Assembly: GCF_040675465.1 (NCBI RefSeq)
Contig: NZ_JBFAPA010000001.1
Coordinates: forward strand, 620,001 to 684,000
Direction of reading: 5' to 3'
From: Kibdelosporangium sp040675465
Lineage (GTDB): Bacteria > Actinomycetota > Actinomycetes > Mycobacteriales > Pseudonocardiaceae
Length of the DNA stretch: 64,000 bases
In this document: piece by piece, positions 52,825 through 60,951 of the stretch
How positions within the stretch are numbered: the first letter of the stretch is position 1
Layout of the letters: the number at the start of each line of letters is the position of its first letter
Notes under the pieces: model-generated
Told to the model about the DNA's origin: nothing
Databases searched by the model: none
Seen by the model: the letters and a program-made list of their open reading frames with translations, nothing else
Made by a program: the position numbers and the translations under genes

Positions 52825-53280
52825 TCACATACGTCGGGCGGCAAAGAAGGTTTCAAGGAGGGCCGACGACTCCTCGGCCAGCACCCCGCCCACGACCTCG
52901 GGGCGGTGGTTGAGGCGTTGGTCGCGCACGACGTCCCAAAGCGACCCGACAGCTCCTGTACGGGGCTCCCAGGCCCCGAAAACGACCCTGGAGATCCGCG
53001 CGAGGACCAGGGCGCCCGCGCACATCGTGCACGGCTCGACGGTCACCACCAGCGTGCAGCCGGCCAGGCGCCAGCCGTCGCCGTGAACACGAGCCGCGGC
53101 TCGCAACGCGAGGATCTCCGCGTGCGCGGTGGGGTCGCCGAGGGCTTCGCGGGCGTTGCAAGCGCTTGCGAGCTCCTCCCCCGACGGCGACAGCACCAAC
53201 GCGCCGATGGGCACGTCCCCGGTCGCGAGCGCCCCCCTGGCCACGCGCAGGGCGCCCCGGACCAGGTCGGCGTCGTTCAC
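52825..53280 (-). CDS. tadA: tRNA adenosine(34) deaminase
   Basis: The 151-aa enzyme converts A34 of tRNA-Arg to inosine. It has the zinc and proton-shuttle motif TAHAEILAL (His and Glu) and the PCTMCAGAL motif with two zinc Cys residues. The GTG start at 53280 overlaps the stop of the associated protein gene (GTGA). A longer open frame upstream is antisense-like and rejected. Confidence 0.95.
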   Translation of the reverse strand: MNDADLVRGALRVARGALATGDVPIGALVLSPSGEELASACNAREALGDPTAHAEILALRAAARVHGDGWRLAGCTLVVTVEPCTMCAGALVLARISRVVFGAWEPRTGAVGSLWDVVRDQRLNHRPEVVGGVLAEESSALLETFFAARRM

Positions 53281-53765
53281 CGCTGGATGCGGTCGAGCAG
53301 GTTGTTGAACGCGTCGGCGAACCCGCAGCGCTGGGCCACCATCTGCAGCTGCTGGTCCGGGTAGAGGTCCACCTCGGTGGTGATCACCTGCAGCTCCGGC
53401 CCGGGCAGGCCGAGATCCGCCAGGATGTCCAGCGACCCGGCCGGCCACAGCTCGTCCTCGTAGTCCTCCGGCGGGTCCACCCGCAGCACGTCGAGGGCGT
53501 CCGCCGCGATGTCGTAGTCCAGCGCCGCGGCGGCGTCCGAGAGCAGCAGGGAGACCCCGCGCGGGCTCGGCCGCAACAGCAGGAAGAACTCGTCGTCGAC
53601 CGCGAGCATGCCGAACACCGCCCCGGTCGAGCGGATCTTGCGCAGTTCGGTGATCGCTGAGTCGAGTGACCCGAGCGCTTCCGCGCTCATGGAGTCGCAC
53701 CGCCACTTGCCGTCCTCACGGACGACCGCTACCGCGAAGCCGGCGACCGGCTCCTCCTGTGACAT
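53277..53765 (-). CDS. tRNA adenosine deaminase-associated protein
   Basis: The 162-aa actinobacterial protein (MSQEEPVAGFAVAVVREDGKWRC start) always precedes tadA in this group, as Rv3753c precedes Rv3752c. It has two alpha/beta halves: SLDSAITELRKIRSTGAVFGMLAVDDEFFLLLRPSPRGVSLLLSDAAAALDYDIA, and DLGLPGPELQVITTEVDLYPDQQLQMVAQRCGFADAFNNLLDRI. Its biochemical role is unknown. The overlap with tadA suggests the proteins are made together and may interact. Confidence 0.93.
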   Translation of the reverse strand: MSQEEPVAGFAVAVVREDGKWRCDSMSAEALGSLDSAITELRKIRSTGAVFGMLAVDDEFFLLLRPSPRGVSLLLSDAAAALDYDIAADALDVLRVDPPEDYEDELWPAGSLDILADLGLPGPELQVITTEVDLYPDQQLQMVAQRCGFADAFNNLLDRIQR

Positions 53766-53844
53766 GTGCACACCGTATTCCGGTTGGCGTTCACCCGGAA
53801 GAACCAGCCCCCATCCGCGCGCCCGCGATGTCACTATCGATTGT

Positions 53845-55092
53845 ATGAACGCGACCCGCCCTCTCCCGTCACCCGCCGTTTCCCCGCTGGCCACCGACCC
53901 CCGGTTCAGCGGCCTGGTCGAGGCGGCGCGCGCGCTGCAGCCCAAGACCGTGGCCCTGCGCAGGCGGATCCACAAGTTCCCGGAACAGGGGCTGCAACTG
54001 CCCCGCACCCAGGCGGCCGTGGTGCAGGCGCTGGACGGGCTGCCGCTGCAGATCACGCTGGGCAAGAAGGTCAGTTCGGTGACCGCGGTGCTGACCGGCG
54101 CCAGGCCAGGGCCGACGGTGCTGCTGCGTGGGGACATGGACGCGTTGCCGTTGCAAGAGGACAGCGGGCTGGACTACGCGTCCGCAGTGGACGGTTCGAT
54201 GCACGCTTGTGGCCACGACACGCACACCGCGATGCTGGTGTCCGCCGCGCGGTTGCTCTCCAGCCGCAAGGAGGCCCTGGCCGGGCGGGTGATCTTCATG
54301 TTCCAGCCGGGTGAGGAGGGCCACCACGGCGCCCGGTACATGATCCACGAAGGCGTGCTGGACGCCGGTGGCCGGCCGATCGAACGGGCCTTCGCCCTGC
54401 ACATCACGTCCACCGACACCTCCGGGATGATCCGCAGCAAGGCCGGCGCGATGCTGGCCGCGGCGGACTCGTTCGTGGTGAAGGTGACCGGGCGGGGCGG
54501 GCACGGCGCCATTCCGTCCGAGGCGCTGGACCCGGTTCCGGCCGCGGCCGCGATGGTCGGCGCGATCCAGACCCTGGTCACCAGGCGGATCAGTGTTTTC
54601 GAACCGGTCGTGGCGACGGTCGGGCGGATCACCGCGGGTACGACGTCCAACATCATCCCGGAGACCGCCGAACTGGAGGGCACGTTCCGGTCCCTGTCCG
54701 AGCCCAGCCGCGCGAAGATACGGGCCGAGCTGCCGAAGCTGTGCCAGCACATCGCCGCCGGGTACGGCTGCCGCGCGGATGTCACGCTCACGCCCGGATA
54801 TCCGGTGACCGTCAACGACGACGAGATCGGCCCGCACGTGGTCGATCTGGCCAGTGCGGTGCTGGGCAACCGGCATGCCGCGCCGATGCCCAACCCGTTG
54901 ATGGGCGCCGAGGACTTTTCCTACGTCTTGCAGCGGGTTCCGGGCGCGTTCGCGTTTCTGGGAGCGTGCCCACCCGGGGTGGACCCGGCCCAGGCCGATC
55001 CGAACCATTCCAACCGCGTGCATTTCGACGAGTCAGCGCTCGCGAACGGCGTAGCGATGTACGCGGCGTTCGCACTGGACACGTTGCGATAG
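53845..55092 (+). CDS. M20 family amidohydrolase
   Basis: The 415-aa metallohydrolase resembles N-acyl-amino-acid and hippurate hydrolases. Metal-binding motifs are DMDALPLQE, HACGHDTHTAM and GEEGHHGARYM, with the dimerisation lid around GRGGHGAIPSEALDP and the late His in the HSNRVHFDESAL region. It removes acyl groups from amino acids or related amides in the cytoplasm. ATG at 53845 is set by family homology and the lack of a signal peptide. It is divergent from the tadA-associated gene. Confidence 0.9.
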   Translation: MNATRPLPSPAVSPLATDPRFSGLVEAARALQPKTVALRRRIHKFPEQGLQLPRTQAAVVQALDGLPLQITLGKKVSSVTAVLTGARPGPTVLLRGDMDALPLQEDSGLDYASAVDGSMHACGHDTHTAMLVSAARLLSSRKEALAGRVIFMFQPGEEGHHGARYMIHEGVLDAGGRPIERAFALHITSTDTSGMIRSKAGAMLAAADSFVVKVTGRGGHGAIPSEALDPVPAAAAMVGAIQTLVTRRISVFEPVVATVGRITAGTTSNIIPETAELEGTFRSLSEPSRAKIRAELPKLCQHIAAGYGCRADVTLTPGYPVTVNDDEIGPHVVDLASAVLGNRHAAPMPNPLMGAEDFSYVLQRVPGAFAFLGACPPGVDPAQADPNHSNRVHFDESALANGVAMYAAFALDTLR

Positions 55093-55164
55093 ACAAGAAA
55101 CCGGACAGATCCGCCGGTTCGCGGCTGACGGCTTCCCCCCGGCCATTGATTTGTAGGGCACTAT

Positions 55165-56133
55165 GTGCTCGTGCGTCCAGTGTGTGTGATCGGGTTGGGG
55201 CTCATCGGCGGCTCGCTGCTGCGCGCGGCGAGTGCGGCTGGACGGGAGGCCTGGGGCGCGACAGCGTCCACAGTAGATACTGAAGCCGCCAAAGTGGACG
55301 GTTTCCGCGTGGAGTCGCGTGTGGACGTCGCGCTGCGGCTGGCGCGCGAGCGGGACGCCATTGTCGTTGTCGCGGTGCCGTTGCCGGAGGTCGACCTGAC
55401 ACTGTCGACGGTCGCCCGCAACGCCCCCGACTGCCTGCTGACCGATGTGGTCAGCGTGAAGGCGCCCGTTGTCGAGGCCGCGCGGCAGTTCGCCGGCCGG
55501 GCCCGGTTCGTCGGCGGGCATCCGATGGCCGGAACGTCGGCATCCGGCTGGGCCGCGGGCTCCGCGGACCTCTTCAAGGACGCGGCCTGGGTGCTGACGA
55601 TCGAGGACGAGACGGACCTGGGCGCGTGGCGAGAAGTGGCCCAGCTCGTACTGGACTGCGGTGCCCAACCGGTTCCGGCGTCCGCCGCGGCACACGACGA
55701 CGCCGTCGCCCGGATCTCGCATCTGCCGCACCTGCTCGCCGCGGTGCTCGCCGCGGTTGGCGCGGACTCCGGAATGCTGCCGCTGGCGCTCGCGGCCGGT
55801 TCGTACACCGACGGAACCCGCGTCGCCGGAACCCGCCCGGAGCTCGTGCGCGCGATGTGTGAAGGCAACCGGGCCTCGCTGCTCGACGCCGTCGACGACG
55901 CCCTCGGGCGGCTCGGCGCGGCGCGCGGGGCGCTGGCGTCGACGGGGTCGCTCGGTGCGACCGTCGGGGCCGGTCATCGCGGCTGGCAGGCGCTGAACGA
56001 GTACCGCACGACCCCGCGCCCGGCCGGCCGGATCGACCTCTCCGCGCCCGACAGCAGGGAGGCGTTGCTGGCCCTGGGCGCCCGCGGTGGCCGAATTGTC
56101 GGGTTGGAAGGGGACTTCGCGGTCACGGGCTAG
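55165..56133 (+). CDS. tyrA: Prephenate dehydrogenase
   Basis: The 322-aa enzyme oxidises prephenate to 4-hydroxyphenylpyruvate for tyrosine. The Rossmann loop VCVIGLGLIGGSLLRAA opens the protein, followed by VVVAVPLPEV, the FVGGHPMAGTSASGW substrate motif and the helical dimer half (HDDAVARISHLPHLLAAVLAAVG). The C-terminus lacks a separate ACT domain, so feedback control would differ from enzymes that have one. GTG at 55165 or 55171 could start it. Confidence 0.94.
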   Translation: MLVRPVCVIGLGLIGGSLLRAASAAGREAWGATASTVDTEAAKVDGFRVESRVDVALRLARERDAIVVVAVPLPEVDLTLSTVARNAPDCLLTDVVSVKAPVVEAARQFAGRARFVGGHPMAGTSASGWAAGSADLFKDAAWVLTIEDETDLGAWREVAQLVLDCGAQPVPASAAAHDDAVARISHLPHLLAAVLAAVGADSGMLPLALAAGSYTDGTRVAGTRPELVRAMCEGNRASLLDAVDDALGRLGAARGALASTGSLGATVGAGHRGWQALNEYRTTPRPAGRIDLSAPDSREALLALGARGGRIVGLEGDFAVTG

Positions 56134-56178
56134 CAACAAAGGTGTGATCTGACTCCCAAATATGCCTAGCTTGAGCGG

Positions 56179-57966
56179 GTGGAGCGTCGTCTGCTGCAAC
56201 GGGCCGGGTACGTGGTCGGGGGTCTGGTGCTGGTCACCGGGGCCGTGGTCGCGCTGCGCAACTCCGACACCCCCACGGCGCAGAAGCCGCCGCCCCCGCC
56301 GCCGGTTCAGACCACCGTGCGCGACTACGCCGACGAGGGCGTCCTCGTGCCGCAGCCGGGCGCGAAACCCGCGCCGCCCAAGGATCTCCGCGTCGTCTCC
56401 GGCGCGCACCGATTACAGGCCATCTGGACACCGGACAAGGACATGGCCGGCTATGAGGTCCAGGTGCACGGCGACCGGTTCGACAAGACCAAGCTGGTCA
56501 TCGGGTCGGCCGCGCAGTTCGACAACCTGCCGGGCGGCGGCCTGTTCACTGTCTCGGTACGGGCGGTGGACGTGTTCGGCCAGCGCTCTGGCTCGGCCAC
56601 TCAGGACGGCCAGCCGGCGGGGTCGTACCCGGATGAGAGCTTCTACCCGCTGATCGACCAGTTCGACGGCAAGGTGGTGCCCGATCCAGCGCGCTGGCAG
56701 CTGGCGTACAACGCGGCCTGCGCGCACATGACCCGTGGCGCTGGGGAAGATGCCCGGCGGATGGTGATCAGTGCCGCCTGCGGCAACGAGTCCGTGGCGT
56801 TGCGGTCGCGGACTCCCTTGCGGCTCAACAACAAGGCCGGTCGCGTGATGATCGAGACCGACGCGCCCGGGGCCGCCGGTGAGATGACCCTGGACCTGGT
56901 TCCGGGACCCGCCGACCTGATCGAAACGACCACTCGCAGCGGTCCGCCGCCGGGCACGCTGCGCGTCCGGATCACCCCGACGTCGTTGGAAGTCCCTGGG
57001 GCGCAACCGATCCAGATCGACCCGCTGCAGACCGGGCTGAGCACGCGCTGGGAGTTCGCCCTCGCCGCCGACGGGATCCGCGTGTGGCGCAACGGTTCCC
57101 TGGTCGGCAGCGGGCCCGCGGTGCCCGCGTGGAACGAGGCGACGCCGCTGTTCTCGTTCACCGGTCCGGCCAACGGGCTGACGTTCGTGGCCATCGACGC
57201 CCTCGGCCTGTCGAACGCCGACACCCCCGCCTTCGTCCCGCCGCCCAGGATCACGACCACGCCGCGCCCGTCCGCCGCGGCCGTGAAGATGCCCGGGCAG
57301 CTCGGCGGCCAGCTGCGGATGACCATCCGGTCGAGCTATGGCGAGGCCATGCCCGGCCCGTTCACCGTGACCATCGGTCAGCAGACATTCCCGGCCGAGC
57401 CCGCGGTGGCGGGTCAGCAGTTCGAGTCGGGGCTGCGGTTCCCGGTCGTCGCGAACCTGCCCGCGGACGCCGTGGTCGTCAACGACCGCAACGAACTCAG
57501 CCTCCAGCTGCACAGCGCGACGCCGAACCTCGCACCCCAGCTCGTGCACGCCGCCCTCGAACTGGTTCCCGACCCGGCCATGCCGGTCAAGGTCACCACG
57601 GCCGACGAACCGATGGAACGCCCCAAGCCGACCCTGCCGCTCACCACGGCGACCCTGCTCGACGCGTCCGGCGGCAAGATCGAGAGCGGCCACGCCAGCC
57701 CGCGCGGCCGCGTCATCCTGGACATCACGACGACCGCCGACGGACCCGTGGCGGGTCTCGCCGGCGTCGAGGTGTGGGTGGACAACAAGCGCATCGCGGG
57801 CCTGGCGACCAACCGCGACGGCCCGGGGATCGGCGGCCACTGGCGCCTGGCGCTGAACACGGCCGGCTTCCCGCCGGGCATCCGCGACCTGGAGCTGAAG
57901 GCGATCAGCACCGACGGCGTGACCTCACCCCAGTTCACCACCATTCCCTGGCAGATCCCCAGCTAG
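56179..57966 (+). CDS. Membrane-anchored protein with Fn3-like and lectin-like domains
   Basis: The 595-aa protein has an N-terminal anchor (GYVVGGLVLVTGAVVAL) and a Pro-rich linker. A fibronectin III-like domain (about 70-150; PPKDLRVVSGAHRLQAIWTPDKDMAGYEVQV) is followed by a concanavalin-like jelly roll (about 160-350; FYPLIDQFDGKVVPDPARWQ to PLFSFTGPANGLTFVAIDAL). Two further beta-rich domains (about 370-595) have conserved-looking strands. No catalytic pair is visible, so it may bind carbohydrate at the cell surface. GTG at 56179 is the first in frame. It ends at a long bidirectional hairpin. Confidence 0.75.
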   Translation: MERRLLQRAGYVVGGLVLVTGAVVALRNSDTPTAQKPPPPPPVQTTVRDYADEGVLVPQPGAKPAPPKDLRVVSGAHRLQAIWTPDKDMAGYEVQVHGDRFDKTKLVIGSAAQFDNLPGGGLFTVSVRAVDVFGQRSGSATQDGQPAGSYPDESFYPLIDQFDGKVVPDPARWQLAYNAACAHMTRGAGEDARRMVISAACGNESVALRSRTPLRLNNKAGRVMIETDAPGAAGEMTLDLVPGPADLIETTTRSGPPPGTLRVRITPTSLEVPGAQPIQIDPLQTGLSTRWEFALAADGIRVWRNGSLVGSGPAVPAWNEATPLFSFTGPANGLTFVAIDALGLSNADTPAFVPPPRITTTPRPSAAAVKMPGQLGGQLRMTIRSSYGEAMPGPFTVTIGQQTFPAEPAVAGQQFESGLRFPVVANLPADAVVVNDRNELSLQLHSATPNLAPQLVHAALELVPDPAMPVKVTTADEPMERPKPTLPLTTATLLDASGGKIESGHASPRGRVILDITTTADGPVAGLAGVEVWVDNKRIAGLATNRDGPGIGGHWRLALNTAGFPPGIRDLELKAISTDGVTSPQFTTIPWQIPS

Positions 57967-58005
57967 TGAGTGGTTTCGGTCGTTCCAACGGCCGAAACCA
58001 CTCAC
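57966..58005. terminator. Bidirectional terminator, 19-bp stem
   Basis: GTGAGTGGTTTCGGTCGTT (57966-57984) pairs with 57987-58005 with one G-T pair and a 2-base loop. It separates the Fn3/lectin-like gene from the convergent glycolipid-binding gene. Confidence 0.88.
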
Positions 58006-58011
58006 GAGGGG

Positions 58012-58608
58012 TCAGACGCGGGTGGCGAGGCCGGGGTAGTCGATCACGAAGCCCTCGCTGTCGACCGTGAGGTCGGCGGTGAAGTTCTCGTCGCGGTAGT
58101 TGACCACCGCGCTGTCGTCCCCGATCGACACCGTCGTGTAGGTCTGCTGGGAGACGCGGATGTTCAGGTCCGGCAGGGACACGTAGACCACCGGCAGCTC
58201 GTGCTGGCCCGCCTCGCGGTGCAGCCCGAGGCGGCGGACCGGGAACGCGTTGAACGTGACCGCGCCGGCCACGTCCACCTCGAAGGCCCCGCCGAAGGTC
58301 GAGCGCTCGTTGCCCTGGCCGCGGTCGACCAGCCAGAGGCCGTCCTCGGTCCGGTTGACCGAGAGCTGGCGCTCCTCCTCCGCGGTCGTCACGCGCAGCA
58401 GCAGCCGGCAGAACGTGCCCGCTTCGTCGGTGGCGGCCTCGAACGAGGTGCTGTAGGCGTCCGCGTCGCCGGTCGCCGCCGCGATCAGCCTGCCGGAGGT
58501 CTTGAACCGGACCCCGGCCACCAATAAGCGGACCGACTCCAGGCGTGGCGCGTCAACGCCCTGCCAGGTGAGGATGGTTGGCTTGCGGGTGAGAGTAGTG
58601 GTCGTCAC
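58012..58608 (-). CDS. Putative glycolipid-binding domain protein
   Basis: The 198-aa protein matches the PF06475 pattern: TWQGVDAPRLESVRLLVAGVRFKTSGRLIAAA, LLRVTTAEEERQLSVNRTEDGLWLVD, FEVDVAGAVTFNAFPVRRLGL and a closing VVNYRDENFTADLTVDSEGFVIDYPG. The fold is a beta-rich barrel thought to bind lipids. No signal peptide is present, so it acts in the cytoplasm. The GTG start overlaps the stop of the antitoxin-like gene (GTGA, 58605-58608). That coupling is unusual and is discussed as a finding. Confidence 0.85.
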   Translation of the reverse strand: MTTTTLTRKPTILTWQGVDAPRLESVRLLVAGVRFKTSGRLIAAATGDADAYSTSFEAATDEAGTFCRLLLRVTTAEEERQLSVNRTEDGLWLVDRGQGNERSTFGGAFEVDVAGAVTFNAFPVRRLGLHREAGQHELPVVYVSLPDLNIRVSQQTYTTVSIGDDSAVVNYRDENFTADLTVDSEGFVIDYPGLATRV

Positions 58609-58808
58609 GCGTTGTTCTCGCCGTCCTGCTGGGGCTTGTCCGGGATCAGCTCCTGGAGCTTGTCCACCGCACCGTCGATCTGCTCCTCGTGCCCGAACTT
58701 CTGCTTGGCGAACTCGCCCGCCTTCTCCAGGCCGTCCTCGATCTTGTCGCCGTGCTCGTTGATCAGGCCCTTGGCCTTGTCCGCCAACCCGCCAAAGTCG
58801 ATACCCAT
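58605..58808 (-). CDS. Rv0909-type antitoxin-like protein
   Basis: The 67-aa product MGIDFGGLADKAKGLINEHG... has the pattern of the MT0933/Rv0909 antitoxin family: a helical, charged stretch with EDGLEKAGEFAKQKFGHEEQIDGAVDKLQEL. In M. tuberculosis Rv0909 is paired with Rv0910, a START-like toxin. Here the downstream coupled gene is a glycolipid-binding-domain protein instead. A toxin-antitoxin role is inference; such small proteins may also be stress proteins. GGAGCGAT is found close to the ATG. Confidence 0.8.
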   Translation of the reverse strand: MGIDFGGLADKAKGLINEHGDKIEDGLEKAGEFAKQKFGHEEQIDGAVDKLQELIPDKPQQDGENNA

Positions 58809-58844
58809 GATCGCTCCTTACCGCACCCGGTCCCGTCTCGCAGG

Positions 58845-60806
58845 CTACCCAACTCTGCGGACCGGCTGCAGCAGACGTCGGACGATCTGTCCCGGCGACC
58901 GGCTGTACCAGTCCGGTCCACGCAGTGTGGTCAGCATGGACACCAGTTCCGTAACAAGTCGGGACAGCCGATCCACGTCGGGCATAGCCACTCGTTCGGG
59001 TGGTCTTTCCTCGCGGATCGCGGCGGCCGCCTCGGCGACGGCCTCGGTGAGCGCCTCGATCGCGTCCGGGGTGATCGGCTCGGCGCCCCGTTTGATGCCC
59101 ACGGCCAGGCCGGTCACCGCGTCGGTGGCGCGTTCCAGGGTCACGATCACCGGCCACCAGGCGGCGGCCTGCAGCCCGGCGGCGGACGGCTCGACGACGG
59201 CCTGCTGGAAGACGTTCCGCAGGTCGGAGAGCTGCCGGTAGATCTGGCGGCGCAGCTGCACGCGTTTGTCCGAACCGGACAGCCCGTACTCGATGTACTT
59301 CTGCAGGGCGTCCAGAACCGTTAGAAGGTGGGTTCCCACCCGGGGCTTGAAGCTGCCCGGCCACAGCAGGTAACCGACGACGAGCACGATCGCGCAGCCG
59401 ATCGCGGTGTCCATCAGCCGCGCGAGGACCAGACCCCAGTTGCTGGCGTGCGCCAAGTCGAGCTGAACTATCACCAATGGGGTGACGAACGTGGAGAACA
59501 TCCCGTAGTTGCGGTCCCGGCCGATCGGCAGCGCCGCCGCGATCACCGCGACCAGCAGCACCAGGACCCAGCCCTTCGGGTCGAACGCCAGCACGGCCGC
59601 GCCCAGCACGACACCGGCCAGCGTCCCCAGCCCGCGCAGCAGCGCGCGGCCGAACACCGACCCGAAGTCGGGCTTGAGCACGATCGCGACCGTCAACGCC
59701 ACCCAGTACGGGTACTGCAGTTTGAGGATCCAGCCGAGCCACTCGGCCAACGCCATGCAGGCCATCAGCCGCAACGCGTGCGACCAGGCGACCCAGCTGC
59801 CGAACGTGGTGTCCAGCCAGTCATCGAACCGTTCGCGCCACGGCACCGCGTCGTCGTCGAGGTCGCGGGCGTCCTTCTTGCCGCCCTTGGCAGTCAGCCC
59901 CTCCAGGCCGGCGCGCAACGCCGCCAGGCCCCGCGAGGCCTCCTCGAACTCCGGCGGCGCGGGCAACGGCCGGTCGAGCCGGATCGCCTCGGCGACGGTC
60001 GCGAGGTGCACGACGACCTCGGCGGGTGGATGGCGGCCCACGTTCACCAGCGCCACGCTCGCCTCGATCACCGGCGTGGTTTCGGCGAGCAGGTTCATCA
60101 GGCGGCGGTAGGTCCGGTCCCGCCCGGAGAGGCGCGAACGGGCGGTCAGCAACGCGTCGTAGGCCGCGTTGAGGACATTGGTGAGGCCTACCCGGGCCGC
60201 GCGCGCCTCAGGCGTCCCCGACGCCGCCAGCATCACCGCCAGTTCGTCGTAGACCTGGGCCACCGCAGCACGTTCCGGCCCGGTGGCGCGCACCGTCCAG
60301 CCCGCGATCGCGAGCAGCCACGCGAACACCGCGCCGACGACGAACCAGAACGTCGCGAAGATCGCGTCCCGCGGCTGCCCGGAGCCGAGCGTCGCGAACA
60401 CCAGCAGCTGCAAGGCGGACAGCGAGGCGATGTTCCCGTTGACGCTGATCAACGCGGACGCACCGGCCAGCGCGACCAGCACGATCGCGGTCCACCACCC
60501 GTGCCCGGAAGCCGACCCGCCGAGGAAGAACCCGGCGGCGCCACCGAAGATCGCCCACCCGATCCGGCGCGCGCGGTACCGGTACGGCCCGTCCTGGTCG
60601 CCGAACGTGGCGCACAGCGCGCCCTGCGAGATCAACGCGCCGATGTCCAGCCGCCCGAACGCCATCCCGAGCCCGATCGGCCCGGCGATCCCGATCGCCG
60701 CCCGCACAACACGTCTCCACGAGATCGGCACGGACTTCGGCCGCAGCAGCTGAACCAGCCAATGCGGAGCGCCGACATCCCTCCCCGTCGCCGTCGTCCC
60801 CGCCAC
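58845..60806 (-). CDS. FUSC family membrane transporter
   Basis: The 653-aa protein shows two membrane blocks of about six helices each (residues 25-175 and 355-500) separated and followed by cytoplasmic helical domains, as in FUSC and aromatic acid exporters (AaeB). Landmarks are AAIGIAGPIGLGMAFGRLDIGALISQGAL and YWVALTVAIVLKPDFGSVFGRALLRGLGTLAGVVLGA. It may export aromatic acids or related small molecules. The start is GTG at 60806. The antitoxin-like gene lies 36 bases downstream in the same direction. Confidence 0.87.
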   Translation of the reverse strand: MAGTTATGRDVGAPHWLVQLLRPKSVPISWRRVVRAAIGIAGPIGLGMAFGRLDIGALISQGALCATFGDQDGPYRYRARRIGWAIFGGAAGFFLGGSASGHGWWTAIVLVALAGASALISVNGNIASLSALQLLVFATLGSGQPRDAIFATFWFVVGAVFAWLLAIAGWTVRATGPERAAVAQVYDELAVMLAASGTPEARAARVGLTNVLNAAYDALLTARSRLSGRDRTYRRLMNLLAETTPVIEASVALVNVGRHPPAEVVVHLATVAEAIRLDRPLPAPPEFEEASRGLAALRAGLEGLTAKGGKKDARDLDDDAVPWRERFDDWLDTTFGSWVAWSHALRLMACMALAEWLGWILKLQYPYWVALTVAIVLKPDFGSVFGRALLRGLGTLAGVVLGAAVLAFDPKGWVLVLLVAVIAAALPIGRDRNYGMFSTFVTPLVIVQLDLAHASNWGLVLARLMDTAIGCAIVLVVGYLLWPGSFKPRVGTHLLTVLDALQKYIEYGLSGSDKRVQLRRQIYRQLSDLRNVFQQAVVEPSAAGLQAAAWWPVIVTLERATDAVTGLAVGIKRGAEPITPDAIEALTEAVAEAAAAIREERPPERVAMPDVDRLSRLVTELVSMLTTLRGPDWYSRSPGQIVRRLLQPVRRVG

Positions 60807-60820
60807 GTGCCCATCTAAAC

Positions 60821-60860
60821 AAAGATCGGGCCTGGTGGTCGCCCACCAAGCCCGATCTTT
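60821..60860. terminator. Terminator between thioester protein and FUSC genes
   Basis: AAAGATCGGGC...TGGTGG (60821-60838) pairs with CCACCAAGCCCGATCTTT (60843-60860) with a single mismatch and a short loop. It is downstream of the thioester protein gene on the minus strand. Confidence 0.8.
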
Positions 60861-60951
60861 AACTACTCAACCGATGCTCGACCCCGGCTTGGCCGCGCCG
60901 GAAATGACCGGCTTCCGGCGGCCAAGCCCTGTCCGAGCGGAGCGAGGACCA

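Noticed and set aside
52825..53706. Fused longer form of TadA (293 aa)
   Set aside because: The extra N-terminal part is out of frame with the associated-protein gene that truly occupies this DNA; TadA starts at GTG 53280.
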